From: a bacterium
GTDB lineage: Bacteria; Cyanobacteriota; Vampirovibrionia; Obscuribacterales; Obscuribacteraceae
NCBI GenBank assembly: GCA_030431355.1
Contig: JAUIJG010000073.1
Location: 1-15,898 of the forward strand
Length of the DNA stretch: 15,898 nt
Reading direction: 5' to 3'
Shown: piece after piece, positions 1 to 7,843 of the stretch
How positions within the stretch are numbered: the first letter of the stretch is position 1
Layout of the letters: the number at the start of each line of letters is the position of its first letter
Translations under genes and position numbers: made by a program
Notes under the pieces: generated by a model
What the model saw: only the letters and a program-made list of their open reading frames with translations
Told to the model about the DNA's origin: nothing
Databases searched by the model: none

Positions 1-632
1 GTGGCGACAGGGCGGTGGAAGACATTCTCACCAGCTTCAAGGCGGTCAAGAACCTGCCTGCCTTTTATATTGCCATCAATGTGAGCTGTCCCAACACCCA
101 GGAAGAGATTAGCTCCCTGGGTCGGGAGTTGGCTTCTATTCTGGATGAGGTCGAAAAAGAAAATCAAAATGACATTCCGATTTTAATCAAACTGTCGCCG
201 GACTCTGATGATAAGCTCCTTGATGAGCTACTCTCCGTGACAGCACGTCCGTCAGTGGCAGGTTATATTTGCGGCAATACTTCGATGAATCGTTCCGGAT
301 TACTAAGGTCTGGAGAAGAGTTGAATTCCATCAATAAAGGTGGAATGAGTGGAGCGCCTCTAAAATCTCTTGCACTGAATCTGGTGCACCGCGTGGAGGC
401 GAGAAAGGATAAGGACAAAATTATTGTAGCCTGTGGAGGTATCGGCTCCGGGGCGGATGCCTATGAGTTCATTGCCGGTGGTGCTAGTGCTTTTCAAATT
501 TACAGCAGTCTTATCTACCAGGGACCATTGCTTCCTTATGTGATAGCAGGAGAGTTAAGCCTCATCCTTGAAAGGCATGGACAGAGTCTGGAAGAAGCTG
601 TTGGTTCCAAGTTATTGAGCCCAGTAAGTTAG
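1..632 (+). CDS. pyrD: Dihydroorotate dehydrogenase, class 2-like, C-terminal part
   Basis: The reading frame is open from the left edge (first full codon at position 3), so the N-terminus lies outside the window. The product should oxidise dihydroorotate to orotate in pyrimidine synthesis using bound FMN. Visible motifs are NVSCPNT (78-98), the FMN/substrate loop with the catalytic base; IKLSPD with its FMN-contacting lysine (about 184-201); a GNTSMNRS substrate loop; and the FMN-phosphate segment GGIGSG...GASAFQIYSSLIYQGP (436-530). The QIYS.LIYQGP ending resembles class 2, quinone-linked enzymes. The catalytic position is Cys, which is usual in class 1, rather than the Ser usual in class 2. 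The stop overlaps the convergent next gene by 4 bp. The family call is secure. The class assignment is made from memory of motifs, without an alignment. Confidence 0.93.
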   Translation, partial: GDRAVEDILTSFKAVKNLPAFYIAINVSCPNTQEEISSLGRELASILDEVEKENQNDIPILIKLSPDSDDKLLDELLSVTARPSVAGYICGNTSMNRSGLLRSGEELNSINKGGMSGAPLKSLALNLVHRVEARKDKDKIIVACGGIGSGADAYEFIAGGASAFQIYSSLIYQGPLLPYVIAGELSLILERHGQSLEEAVGSKLLSPVS

Positions 633-1171
633 GTTTCTGCGCTGGCGACCTGGTCGACGAACCATATACGATATTGCATAAAGCCCTCTTTGTCTCTACC
701 TATCCGTTGCAGATATCCTTTCGGTCCCTGGGGATTGAAGTGGTGGAACTCAAATCCGCCCTGGAAATCGCCGTGTTCACTTATGGGCACGGTGGTTACT
801 CGACAGGATGAACCGGGAAGATAGCCATGCCAGTGAGCCAGAACTCTCTTTCTCAAACGCACGGAACTATTTGTGTATTCTGGAATTATGGATTTTATGG
901 TGGTGGAAGCGAAGGGAAGATAGGCTTTTCTGAATACTTTCAAAACCATGTCTTTAGTCGAATAGACCGAGCCTTTCATCCAGGTAGGTCTATTTTTCGA
1001 ATTGGCATCCATCCTGATGTAGGAGATGCCGCCGTCCAGAAGGATGTCCTCTTCCGCTTGAGCCGGCGGGGTTGAGAGCAGTGCTAGAGACAAACTCGCT
1101 ATACAAAGCAGGCTTCTAACAGCAATCTTCGAACTGTGCCGATATTCCATCAGGACCAAATTTCCTCCCAT
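629..1171 (-). CDS. Small secreted protein of unknown function
   Basis: I do not recognise this 180-residue protein. It begins with a clear signal peptide: basic n-region (RHSSK), a hydrophobic stretch at about residues 19-33 and a likely signal peptidase I site AQA|EE after residue 39. The mature part is about 140 residues, rich in aromatic and basic residues (HWHGYLPG, FEFHHFNPQGPKGYLQ, MQYRIWFVDQ), with no transmembrane segment and one cysteine. It probably acts in the periplasm or outside the cell. The start is uncertain: the first ATG (1171) has no ribosome-binding site, but GGGAGG lies just after it, 13 nt upstream of an in-frame ATG at 1150. That second start gives 173 residues and a more normal signal peptide. 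The gene converges on pyrD and overlaps its stop by 4 bp. The gene is likely real; its function is unknown. Confidence 0.75.
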   Translation of the reverse strand: MGGNLVLMEYRHSSKIAVRSLLCIASLSLALLSTPPAQAEEDILLDGGISYIRMDANSKNRPTWMKGSVYSTKDMVLKVFRKAYLPFASTTIKSIIPEYTNSSVRLRKRVLAHWHGYLPGSSCRVTTVPISEHGDFQGGFEFHHFNPQGPKGYLQRIGRDKEGFMQYRIWFVDQVASAET

Positions 1172-1443
1172 TTCTAATATAGCCCAAGTTCTCCATGGTC
1201 GTGCCCTGTGATTCTTCCGGGCTCGTTTTCCTGGTCTGGCTCGAGGATTTTCGACTTTTCTTTATCGGTTCCAGAGCGCTTTATCAGTAGCGGGATTTGG
1301 AGCTTTCCGGTGTTTCTCTCCCCTGTTCTAATTTGAACTCTCTGAATAATCGTAACTATTGAAAGAGATCACGGTTTACACCTGGGGATGCAGTCTCTGT
1401 TCAGGGAACAATAAAAAGCCGGAGTTTCTATGGCATACCCTCC
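1172..1443. other. Divergent intergenic spacer
   Basis: This 272-bp spacer separates two divergently read genes, so it should carry promoters for both. I could not find a pair of -35/-10 boxes with good sequence and spacing on either strand. A TTGAAC at 1333-1338 is followed by TAACTA only 14 bp later, which is too close to claim. GGAG at 1421-1424 is discussed with the next gene's start. No tRNA or hairpin terminator is visible. Confidence 0.4.
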
Positions 1444-2949
1444 ATGCGTTCATTTGAAAGTTCTTTTGAAGACACCGCGGATAAAGCTCTTGAGCGACTT
1501 TCCAGCCAGTGGTCCGGAAAGTCCGACCCGGGTAGAGACCGTCGTCAAGTTGGCGCTGGTTGCCGTTTGAAGTCATCCTCAGAGTCTGGTCCTCGGTTCA
1601 AAGTAGTAGAAGAGAGCGAGATTCTGGCCGGTCAAAGCGGTCAAATTGCTAAGGCTGATGTTTTCTATGGTTCGGAGGATTCTGCTCTGACCCGCTTGTC
1701 CAGCCAGTGGTCCGGCACCGAGGCGAAAGGATTTGAAGAGGATGATGAGACCGCTCCATCTTTTCTTGTGGACTGGAAACTCTGGGGCGTCAAGCTGGCT
1801 ATTCTCTTTATCATCCCGGTTCTTCTGGTACTGGGAGGAGGCATCAGGCACTTATACGCTTACAGCCCGGGTCTTGCTGAATACTGTCACTCCCAGGCAC
1901 TAACTATCCAGGAGACTGTTTTCGGCAAAGAGGATCTGGGAGCTGCAGATAGTCACTACTCCCTGGCTGGACTATATGAATCGAAGGGCGACTATCAGCA
2001 GGCTATCAAACAGGGAACCGCCGCAGCCAGGATTTTCTCCTTTGCCTGTCTCTCCAGGCTGGATTCCGGTAACGGTGACAGGCAATCCCTGGGAGGCATT
2101 TATTTAGATAAGGACTTGGCGAAACTGAGACAGTCTCTTGAGATTTCCGCCCGTTGCGCCGAGAAATTGAACTACAAAACCCTGGCCGCCAGTTACTGGT
2201 TGCAGGCAGTACAGCTTCAACCGAACAACTCCAGGGACATGGAGGCTGTGCGTGGATTTATAGAGACCAGGCTGAGAGCTTCTTCTATCTTGGCTGAAAC
2301 CAGACAAAAATCTGATGCTATAAAAGTCCTGGAAGACGGTTTCACGGTTCTTCCTCGCACCGAAAGTAACACTATTTTTCTTGGTTGCACTAATGCCAGA
2401 GTAAGTGATCGTGATCTGGAGGCATTTCGCTACGCGATTGCATTACACCTGCGACTCGGTTCGCTTTATAAGCGATTCTCGGAACGCTCCCTGGCAAAGG
2501 CTCACTTTAACAGAGCTTTTGTGATGCGCAGACATCTCATGAATTTTGTCGCTGCCAGGGAGTTGAATAATCACTGGAAGCCATTTACTCCTTATATGCG
2601 GAATGTTCTTGTTGTTGTCGGCTATAACGATGATGGTCGCTTGTTAACGGCTGATGCTTATTTGAAGGAGCACGGGCCGGGAGCCGAAAGGCTTGGTGCT
2701 CCGGCCAGATCCCTTGTCCTGGAAAAACTTCCCGGTCATCTGAATTGGAAAGGATCCGGTGCTAGTGGTATCAAGGGTGTGGCATTCCATAGATTTAAGA
2801 AAGACTATCTGAAGTTGCTTTTCACGCCTAGGGGAGTTGAGATATCTCAGACGATCTCAGCTGAACCTGGCGACTCCAAATATCTTTCCGGTTCTATGCC
2901 GACCAGCCACCTGGTGGAAGAGCTTTTGAAGGTCTCAAAGAGTCTCTAA
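1444..2949 (+). CDS. Single-pass membrane protein with TPR repeats
   Basis: This 501-residue protein has three parts. Residues 1-110 form a polar, low-complexity tail that carries the motif ALxRLSSQWSG twice (15-25 and 81-91). Residues about 113-133 are one strong transmembrane helix. The rest is helical, with a kinesin-light-chain-type TPR at about 149-198 (QALTIQETVFGKED...SLAGLYESKGDYQQAI) and further TPR-like helices, for example SLYKRFSERSLAKAHFNRAF. With no signal peptide it probably sits N-terminus-in with the TPR part outside, as a scaffold for protein contacts; that topology is inferred. No enzyme motif is seen. ATG 1444 has no close Shine-Dalgarno and no other in-frame start exists before the upstream stop at 1360. 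The motif duplication right after this start supports the N-terminal tail being translated. It seems to be a single-gene unit. Confidence 0.85.
   Translation: MRSFESSFEDTADKALERLSSQWSGKSDPGRDRRQVGAGCRLKSSSESGPRFKVVEESEILAGQSGQIAKADVFYGSEDSALTRLSSQWSGTEAKGFEEDDETAPSFLVDWKLWGVKLAILFIIPVLLVLGGGIRHLYAYSPGLAEYCHSQALTIQETVFGKEDLGAADSHYSLAGLYESKGDYQQAIKQGTAAARIFSFACLSRLDSGNGDRQSLGGIYLDKDLAKLRQSLEISARCAEKLNYKTLAASYWLQAVQLQPNNSRDMEAVRGFIETRLRASSILAETRQKSDAIKVLEDGFTVLPRTESNTIFLGCTNARVSDRDLEAFRYAIALHLRLGSLYKRFSERSLAKAHFNRAFVMRRHLMNFVAARELNNHWKPFTPYMRNVLVVVGYNDDGRLLTADAYLKEHGPGAERLGAPARSLVLEKLPGHLNWKGSGASGIKGVAFHRFKKDYLKLLFTPRGVEISQTISAEPGDSKYLSGSMPTSHLVEELLKVSKSL
1501..1715 (+). repeat. Pair of 17-bp direct repeats encoding a duplicated peptide motif
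   Basis: The 17-mer TCCAGCCAGTGGTCCGG occurs at 1501-1517 and again at 1699-1715, exactly 198 bp (66 codons) apart and in the same frame. It encodes the core of ALxRLSSQWSG in the TPR protein. Flanking codons also match at the protein level but differ in bases, for example gag cga against acc cgc. This points to an older duplication kept by selection on the peptide. Confidence 0.85.
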
Positions 2950-2953
2950 TAAA

Positions 2954-2981
2954 AAAGAGGAATGACAATTCATTCCTCTTT
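2954..2981 (-). terminator. Rho-independent terminator of the ribbon-helix-helix gene
   Basis: A perfect 11-bp stem (AAAGAGGAATG at 2954-2964 and CATTCCTCTTT at 2971-2981) encloses a 6-nt loop. Read on the minus strand, the stem runs straight into TTTTTTATT, a normal U-tract, 57 bp after the regulator's stop. On the plus strand it lies 4 bp after the TPR protein's stop but is followed by ACG, so it would work less well in that direction, although it may still serve both convergent genes. Confidence 0.85.
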
Positions 2982-3037
2982 ACGCAGGTTATTGCTTTTA
3001 AATAGAGCCAACTGCCAGCAGACTCGACCGGGCGGAA

Positions 3038-3274
3038 TTAGTCGATATGGTTAACGATACCGATTGATGTAACCGTTTCACCGGGGTGTTGTTGCTGTTG
3101 AGGTTGGGGATGCTCTGTTTTGATCTGGGTACCCTGGGTTCTTCTGAAGTTTTCCAGGTATCTGCGAAGAGACTCTCTTATCAAATCAGATCTGGAGCGG
3201 TGCTCACATTTTGCAATATAGTCTATCTGTTCCAGCATGCCGGGACGCAATGCGATTAGTACTTTCTTGGACAT
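3038..3274 (-). CDS. Ribbon-helix-helix (CopG/Arc type) DNA-binding protein
   Basis: This 78-residue protein fits a small ribbon-helix-helix transcription factor. An N-terminal beta strand (KKVLIALRP) is followed by helix A (LEQIDYIAKCE), a turn with HRSRSD, and helix B (LIRESLRRYLENF). The family binds DNA as dimers that insert paired beta strands in the major groove. The C-terminal 30 residues are Gln/Pro-rich (PQPQQQQHPG) and look disordered. I chose ATG 3274 because AGGAGAGG lies 8 nt upstream; a longer frame from 3313 has no such site. No toxin gene accompanies it, so a plain regulator is more likely than an antitoxin. Three TATCA(T) repeats upstream could be its own operator. Its target is unknown; the divergent SWIM operon is a candidate by position only. 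Confidence 0.87.
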   Translation of the reverse strand: MSKKVLIALRPGMLEQIDYIAKCEHRSRSDLIRESLRRYLENFRRTQGTQIKTEHPQPQQQQHPGETVTSIGIVNHID

Positions 3275-3817
3275 TCTTGTATCCTCTCCTGGTAAGCTTT
3301 GCACTACTATCATATATCATTGGTATCACTAAAAATGGGTTATGAAATCATTCGAATATTTGCCTGGAGTCGAAATTTTTAATCGATTATGTCTGTGTGT
3401 TGTTCGTTGTATATAGAAGGCGTATAGGGTAATAGGCATTAAATGTGGTGCCAGGGTCTTGAATGTGAATTATAAAGGTTATTTAGTTTTTCTCTGCTTG
3501 CGGAATCCAGTCGAACCGCCACTAAAAGGGAGACTTACTAGAATCGTTTATAGATCAATTCCTCCCTGCAAGAGCCCTATGAATTGAATTGATAGCAAGA
3601 GAAATTTTGTCTCTTTTACTTTTGCTGTCGATAGTGGAATTCAATTTAGCCAAGCGAATGGAACTGGGACATTTGCCCACGCCGATATCGATACTTATTA
3701 GATCGCTCCGTATCATACTGTGTCGTACTATATATATAAGGATAGAGATTGGACCGTGGCTGCTAATTTTCCCCTACACCGGGAATAGAGTACTTTGTAG
3801 ACCGTGGGAGAGGTCTT
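3275..3817. other. Gene-free regulatory interval
   Basis: About 540 bp between the regulator and the SWIM gene hold no coding region I can support. The interval is more AT-rich than its surroundings. It contains the TATCA(T) repeats near 3308-3328; a nested inverted repeat at 3482-3526 (TTTAGT/ACTAAA outside, GCGG/CCGC inside); a short hairpin AAGAGA/TCTCTT at 3597-3615 followed by a T-rich run; and a TATATATATAA stretch at 3729-3739 that could include a -10 box. No good -35 partner was found at the usual distance. The SWIM operon's promoter should lie in the right half. Confidence 0.5.
3308..3328. promoter_or_regulatory. Possible operator: three TATCA(T) direct repeats
   Basis: TATCAT occurs at 3308-3313 and 3315-3320, then TATCA at 3324-3328, giving steps of 7 and 9 bp. 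The cluster lies 34-54 bp upstream of the regulator's start codon, where a promoter would be. Short closely spaced repeats are typical of operators bound by ribbon-helix-helix tetramers. Autoregulation is therefore plausible, but the repeat is short and the region AT-rich. Confidence 0.3.
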
Positions 3818-5212
3818 TTGGCTAATACAGCTCTAGAGTACTCGTACATTTATCCGTTTTCGTCGACTTTCGTCTCTTCTTCAGCTGGTCTTTCCGATAC
3901 TCCCGGAGAGGCAAAGCTAACTCTTGCCACGACTCCGCATCAGGGGAGCTACCCCTATTTTTTTGAAGGCAGGCTTCAATCTCCCCGGGTCGTTTCCCAA
4001 ATGCTCCGGGCCCTTTCTCAGATTGTATCCACAAGGTTCTATGTGCCTCCGGGTATGCTTCGTCGGATTATTCTGGAGCGGGACCCTGTGGTTACCAGTG
4101 GCGGTGGGATCCTGCGTTTCGAAGGTTTCAGCGCCTGTTGCAGCGCCTACGCCAGACTGGATGTCTCTCCTGAGGGATATCAGGGAGAGATCGTCGGAGA
4201 AGGGACTACGAACGTCGATTTCAACTCCGATACCAGGGCTGCTCTTGCGGCGCTGCGGGATGGTGAGGCCTTAAAAGTTTCTGTGGGTAAGGAGGAGCTT
4301 AAAATCGACCATGGGGAATCCAGCGTTGTGGAAAGGAAAGTGGATCTGCCGGAGAGATGGATAAAAGGTTTTGTCGAGGTGCAGGCCTATCAATCTAGAA
4401 TGGAGAGGCGATTCACTGTGGGCAGGGTGGAAGCTCTCAAATTTTTGCGCTCGCTGCCGCGCAACGTGAACAACAGTGCTGATTTTTACCTGTTATCCAC
4501 CGGTCAAGGTAGCGACACCGGATTGAGACTGGGTGCGCGCAAGATAAAAGACGGTGTCCGCATTGCCGGGATGAAGCGCCTCAATATTTTGGCTGACCTC
4601 GCCCCTTTTTTAGATGAGCTCTCAGTTTATGCTACGGATGATGGGGAAGCTTCTGAGTGGCGCCTGGACTGCGGTGGTGTGTCTTTCTGTCTTACAATTA
4701 CCGCCGATGTTTCCCGCGGTTTTTCCGGAGAAGGCCAGGTGTTATCCGCTCTGGTTGGGGCTGAGGCGCTCAATTTAGGCCGGGTTCATGCCAATTTAAA
4801 ATGGCAGTCATGCATCGATGCTTCCGAGTTCTCCGTTCTCTGTTCCATGGAGCCGCATTCTGTAAATCACGCTCTGGCTCTTCTTGGCTCCCAGGGTATG
4901 GTCGGCTACGATCTCAATTTTGGTGGTTTTTTTCACCGAGAGCTACCCTTTCGTCTGGAAGAGGCAGAGTCCATACACCCTCGCTTGAAGGGGGCCAGAA
5001 CCCTTATCGACCAGGGAGCGGTTAAGGTCCTCTCCCGGGGTAATGGATTGGTGAGCGCCCAGGTTCAAGGAAGCGGGGTAGTTCATATGGTTAAGGTTGG
5101 CGATAGGGAATTTTGCACCTGCCCCTGGCATTCAAAGTACCAGGGAAGTCGTGGTCAGTGTAAGCATATATTGTCTGTGTTGATGTTAGAGCAGAATGAG
5201 AGCCGGAGTTGA
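3818..5212 (+). CDS. SWIM zinc-finger family protein
   Basis: This 464-residue soluble protein ends in a SWIM zinc finger: C433-x-C435-x12-C448-x-H450 (CTCPWHSKYQG...QCKH), the CxCxnCxH pattern used in DNA- or protein-binding proteins. The rest matches what I recall of a bacterial SWIM family often found beside DUF6493 genes. Matching landmarks are FYVPP (74-78), RFEGFSACCSAYARLDV (100-116), TTNVDFN (130-136), SVVERKVDLPERWIKGF, SRGFSGEG, VGYDL..GFFHRELP and HPRLKGART. There is no signal peptide or membrane segment, so it should be cytosolic. The start is TTG: GGGAG at 3806-3810 sits 7 nt upstream, and the family usually begins with a similar Y-x-Y segment. It is the first gene of an operon with the DUF6493-like gene 13 nt downstream. 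Biochemical function is unknown. Confidence 0.9.
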   Translation: MANTALEYSYIYPFSSTFVSSSAGLSDTPGEAKLTLATTPHQGSYPYFFEGRLQSPRVVSQMLRALSQIVSTRFYVPPGMLRRIILERDPVVTSGGGILRFEGFSACCSAYARLDVSPEGYQGEIVGEGTTNVDFNSDTRAALAALRDGEALKVSVGKEELKIDHGESSVVERKVDLPERWIKGFVEVQAYQSRMERRFTVGRVEALKFLRSLPRNVNNSADFYLLSTGQGSDTGLRLGARKIKDGVRIAGMKRLNILADLAPFLDELSVYATDDGEASEWRLDCGGVSFCLTITADVSRGFSGEGQVLSALVGAEALNLGRVHANLKWQSCIDASEFSVLCSMEPHSVNHALALLGSQGMVGYDLNFGGFFHRELPFRLEEAESIHPRLKGARTLIDQGAVKVLSRGNGLVSAQVQGSGVVHMVKVGDREFCTCPWHSKYQGSRGQCKHILSVLMLEQNESRS

Positions 5213-5225
5213 GTCGGAGATGTCC

Positions 5226-7841
5226 ATGAAAGCAAACGCAAAACTGGAGAGTTTCGAACAGGTAGTTTCAGATGGAGATCTAAGTAAGTTGCGACAGATT
5301 TTGCTCGAGCAATCACCGGTAGAGAGAGCCGCAATTGCTAAGAAGGCAATCTCCTGGTTGAAGAAAGCAAGTAAAGGCCAAGTTCGGGAGCGGGGAAACG
5401 GCTCCTATGGCTGGGAATATGAATATGGAGAAGATACCCTGGCGGTGAGCGTCAACGCTACTCTGATAACCGCCAGCGCCGAGCAACTAGGCAAAATAGA
5501 GTGGCCTGTGCATTTGAGAAATCTCTTTGATTGGAAATTGTTGGAGGAGTTTCGACCCGACGGGATGAGAAATTTTGGCGATGTTCTCATGAAACAGAGC
5601 ATCAATTTTTTTCCTGATGTTCGAAGGATGATGGCCATCGGACTTTGTCAGAAACCGACTTCCCAGGAGTATTATGTGGGCCTCATCGGCTGTCCCTACA
5701 CAGTCTATGGCGGCAGCGACAACTTGAAAGCGCTTCTTCTAAAAGAAAGTGACCTGCAGCAAGATGTCTGGAAGTTGTTTGAAATTGAGGGGGACCAGGA
5801 AAATAGTTTGGCGGCTGTGGACAAATATTCCAATGAAGCGACAAACTGGTGCAATACCCTTTTGGCTCTCTGCCGGGAGGGAGTCTTGGTGCGTGGACGA
5901 TTGTTGGACTCATCTTTGGAAGCCCTCGGTCGAGACTTTATTCAGTTTCGAGCCGGCTGGTTTTCCCGCTTTCACGAATCTTTGAATCCCACTGATGAAG
6001 AGCGTATTGAAAGAAAAGAGCAGTATCTGCATCTGCTTGGCAGTTCGGTGCCGCCGACGGTATCATTTGCCATCAAGGCACTTAAAAGAGTTGACGCCAA
6101 AAGTCCAATTCCCGGGGATGATTTAAGTCGGCATATCTCTCCTGCTCTCACGGCTAAATCGAAGGGGACCGTGGTGGCTGCTCTCTCTTTGCTCGAGAGA
6201 GCTATTAAACGAGACAAGCATTTAAAAAAGGAAGGTAATGAGTATTGTCTTCTTCTTGCCAATTGTCTTTACCATGAGGTTCCCGAAGTAGAGAAAAAAG
6301 CATTTACTATCATTCGAAAATATGGAGATCCACAAGATTCCCTTTTGAGAGCGGCAGTGGAAGATGCTCTGGATGTGGTGGCAGCAAGTCTGCGAAAGGA
6401 GATTCTAGAGTGGCTGGGTGATTCTGGACCAGCGCCGGCAGAGCCCCAAGTTACCGACCACCAGAGTATCGCTTATTCTCAAAACCCTGATGCCTTCTTA
6501 AAATGGCCATTCTCTTCTTTGGAGGCGTTGAAACCTCCTTCTGGAATGGAGGATGCTCTGGCTAAAGCGGCTTTCTGTCTGGAGAATCCGAGAGAGATTT
6601 ATGAATTCGCCCTGGTGCTTGATTTCTTTGCAAGATCATCTAATGTTTTCGACGAGGAGGATTTTGAGAAGAGAACCGGCGCTTTGAAAAAGCGAGCAAA
6701 GAAGTTCTACCAGGCGGACTATTACTCTATCCCCCTCTATCACAGGATGATCGCAGCTTTCATCTTTGCCTATTTGAGCCCGGAAGATGATCCTAAACTA
6801 TTGGATGGTGAAGCCTTTCCGACGGATAGAGCACAGTTAGGTGTGTTGAAAAGTCTTATGACTGAGGTCTTGAGCCGTCGAAACAAAGGGCAGACATTGC
6901 CGCTACTTTCTACTCCGTCCCATGAGGGAGGATGGCTTTCCGCCGAAGTTTTGTTGGGGCGAATAGCGGCATATGAGGGTGCCGGAGTAGAGCCGGATAG
7001 AAATGATCTTTCTCTTTCCCTGGTCCGTTTGTGGAAAGCTGATCTGCGTAACACTCTGGAGAAGTTAGAGCCCGCAGGTGATAGCTTCAGCATCATGGTG
7101 CTGAAGTACATAGCCGGCCTGACAGAGAAGGTTGAGCTGCCGTATGAGGATAGATGGCTATTGTCCCTGGCTGAATATCTAAAACATGAGAGCCTGGAGA
7201 AGAGACCGGAATTTAAGAGTGGTTTCTTGTCCGTTGGTGGCGAGCCGTATGAATCCGCTCTTTGGTTATATCGCTCCATGCCTGCTTTGAGAGAACATTT
7301 CTTCCGGGCTAACAAGAAGGCGGCGATAGATGGTGTTGCCTGGATGGAGGTTTCTGATCTTAGGATTGTGCCGTGTTTCGAATTGCTACTCGATTCAGGT
7401 GCGCCCCTGGGTCCCCACTCTTACTCACTGATGGGCATGGGGTTGATCAACGCGGATCCTCAGTGCACAGCCCTTGCCAGGGAGGCTGTCATCTCGGCAG
7501 TAGAAGAGCAGCGACTTAGTGTCGATGACTTTTCTCCTTTTATCAGGGAAGCTCTACACTCAAAACTGATTAAGCCCAAACGATTGGCCGACTCCCTGCG
7601 TGAAATTTCAAGAGCTGGTGCCACGCATGGAGATGTTGCCCGCAGAGTGTTAGAACAGTGTTTTACCGGATTGGAAAATGGACTTTCCTCCCCCCGGGGA
7701 CTCTCTTTCCTACTGGAGCTTTATGTGGAATTGCTGGCCGAAAGTGGACGCAAATTAGACAATGGCGAGACCATTGAGTACTTGAAAGCAGTTAAAACCG
7801 GTGGGAAGACAGGGAAGTTGATCACTCAGCTACTGTCTTGA
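5226..7841 (+). CDS. DUF6493-type helical-repeat protein, partner of the SWIM protein
   Basis: This large cytosolic protein (871 residues from the chosen start) lacks signal peptide and membrane segments. It is made largely of HEAT-like paired helices, clearest at about residues 276-400 (PPTVSFAIKALKR, KGTVVAALSLLERAIKR, PEVEKKAFTIIRKYGDP). Landmarks that I recall from DUF6493 proteins are VWKLFEIEG (181-189), NSLAAVDKYS (193-202) and DFIQFRAGWFSRFHE (237-251). The short N-terminal helix pair, SDGDLSKLRQILLEQSPVER, is also typical. No catalytic motif is apparent, and a scaffold role with the SWIM protein is an inference from constant gene pairing. GGAG at 5216-5219 is 6 nt before ATG 5226. 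An in-frame ATG at 5196 would overlap the SWIM gene by 17 bp but has a weaker site. It converges on the TPR gene with a 2-bp gap. Confidence 0.87.
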   Translation: MKANAKLESFEQVVSDGDLSKLRQILLEQSPVERAAIAKKAISWLKKASKGQVRERGNGSYGWEYEYGEDTLAVSVNATLITASAEQLGKIEWPVHLRNLFDWKLLEEFRPDGMRNFGDVLMKQSINFFPDVRRMMAIGLCQKPTSQEYYVGLIGCPYTVYGGSDNLKALLLKESDLQQDVWKLFEIEGDQENSLAAVDKYSNEATNWCNTLLALCREGVLVRGRLLDSSLEALGRDFIQFRAGWFSRFHESLNPTDEERIERKEQYLHLLGSSVPPTVSFAIKALKRVDAKSPIPGDDLSRHISPALTAKSKGTVVAALSLLERAIKRDKHLKKEGNEYCLLLANCLYHEVPEVEKKAFTIIRKYGDPQDSLLRAAVEDALDVVAASLRKEILEWLGDSGPAPAEPQVTDHQSIAYSQNPDAFLKWPFSSLEALKPPSGMEDALAKAAFCLENPREIYEFALVLDFFARSSNVFDEEDFEKRTGALKKRAKKFYQADYYSIPLYHRMIAAFIFAYLSPEDDPKLLDGEAFPTDRAQLGVLKSLMTEVLSRRNKGQTLPLLSTPSHEGGWLSAEVLLGRIAAYEGAGVEPDRNDLSLSLVRLWKADLRNTLEKLEPAGDSFSIMVLKYIAGLTEKVELPYEDRWLLSLAEYLKHESLEKRPEFKSGFLSVGGEPYESALWLYRSMPALREHFFRANKKAAIDGVAWMEVSDLRIVPCFELLLDSGAPLGPHSYSLMGMGLINADPQCTALAREAVISAVEEQRLSVDDFSPFIREALHSKLIKPKRLADSLREISRAGATHGDVARRVLEQCFTGLENGLSSPRGLSFLLELYVELLAESGRKLDNGETIEYLKAVKTGGKTGKLITQLLS

Positions 7842-7843
7842 AT

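Noticed and set aside
3498..3520. Minus-strand stretch GCGGTTCGACTGGATTCCGC resembling a tRNA or tmRNA T-arm
   Set aside because: The loop would be 12 nt rather than 7, and no acceptor or anticodon arms can be drawn around it.
3589..3825. 78-codon open frame rich in Leu, Ile and Arg upstream of the SWIM gene
   Set aside because: It starts with TTG without a ribosome-binding site, uses many rare codons, overlaps the SWIM start and resembles no protein; it looks like AT-rich noise.
5196..5225. Longer N-terminus for the DUF6493-like protein from ATG 5196
   Set aside because: It is possible, but GGAG is ideally placed for ATG 5226 and the extra ten residues show no conserved feature.
6770..7315. 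181-codon open frame antisense to the DUF6493-like gene
   Set aside because: It is Ser/Arg-rich, typical of a shadow frame, and lies fully inside a well-supported gene.
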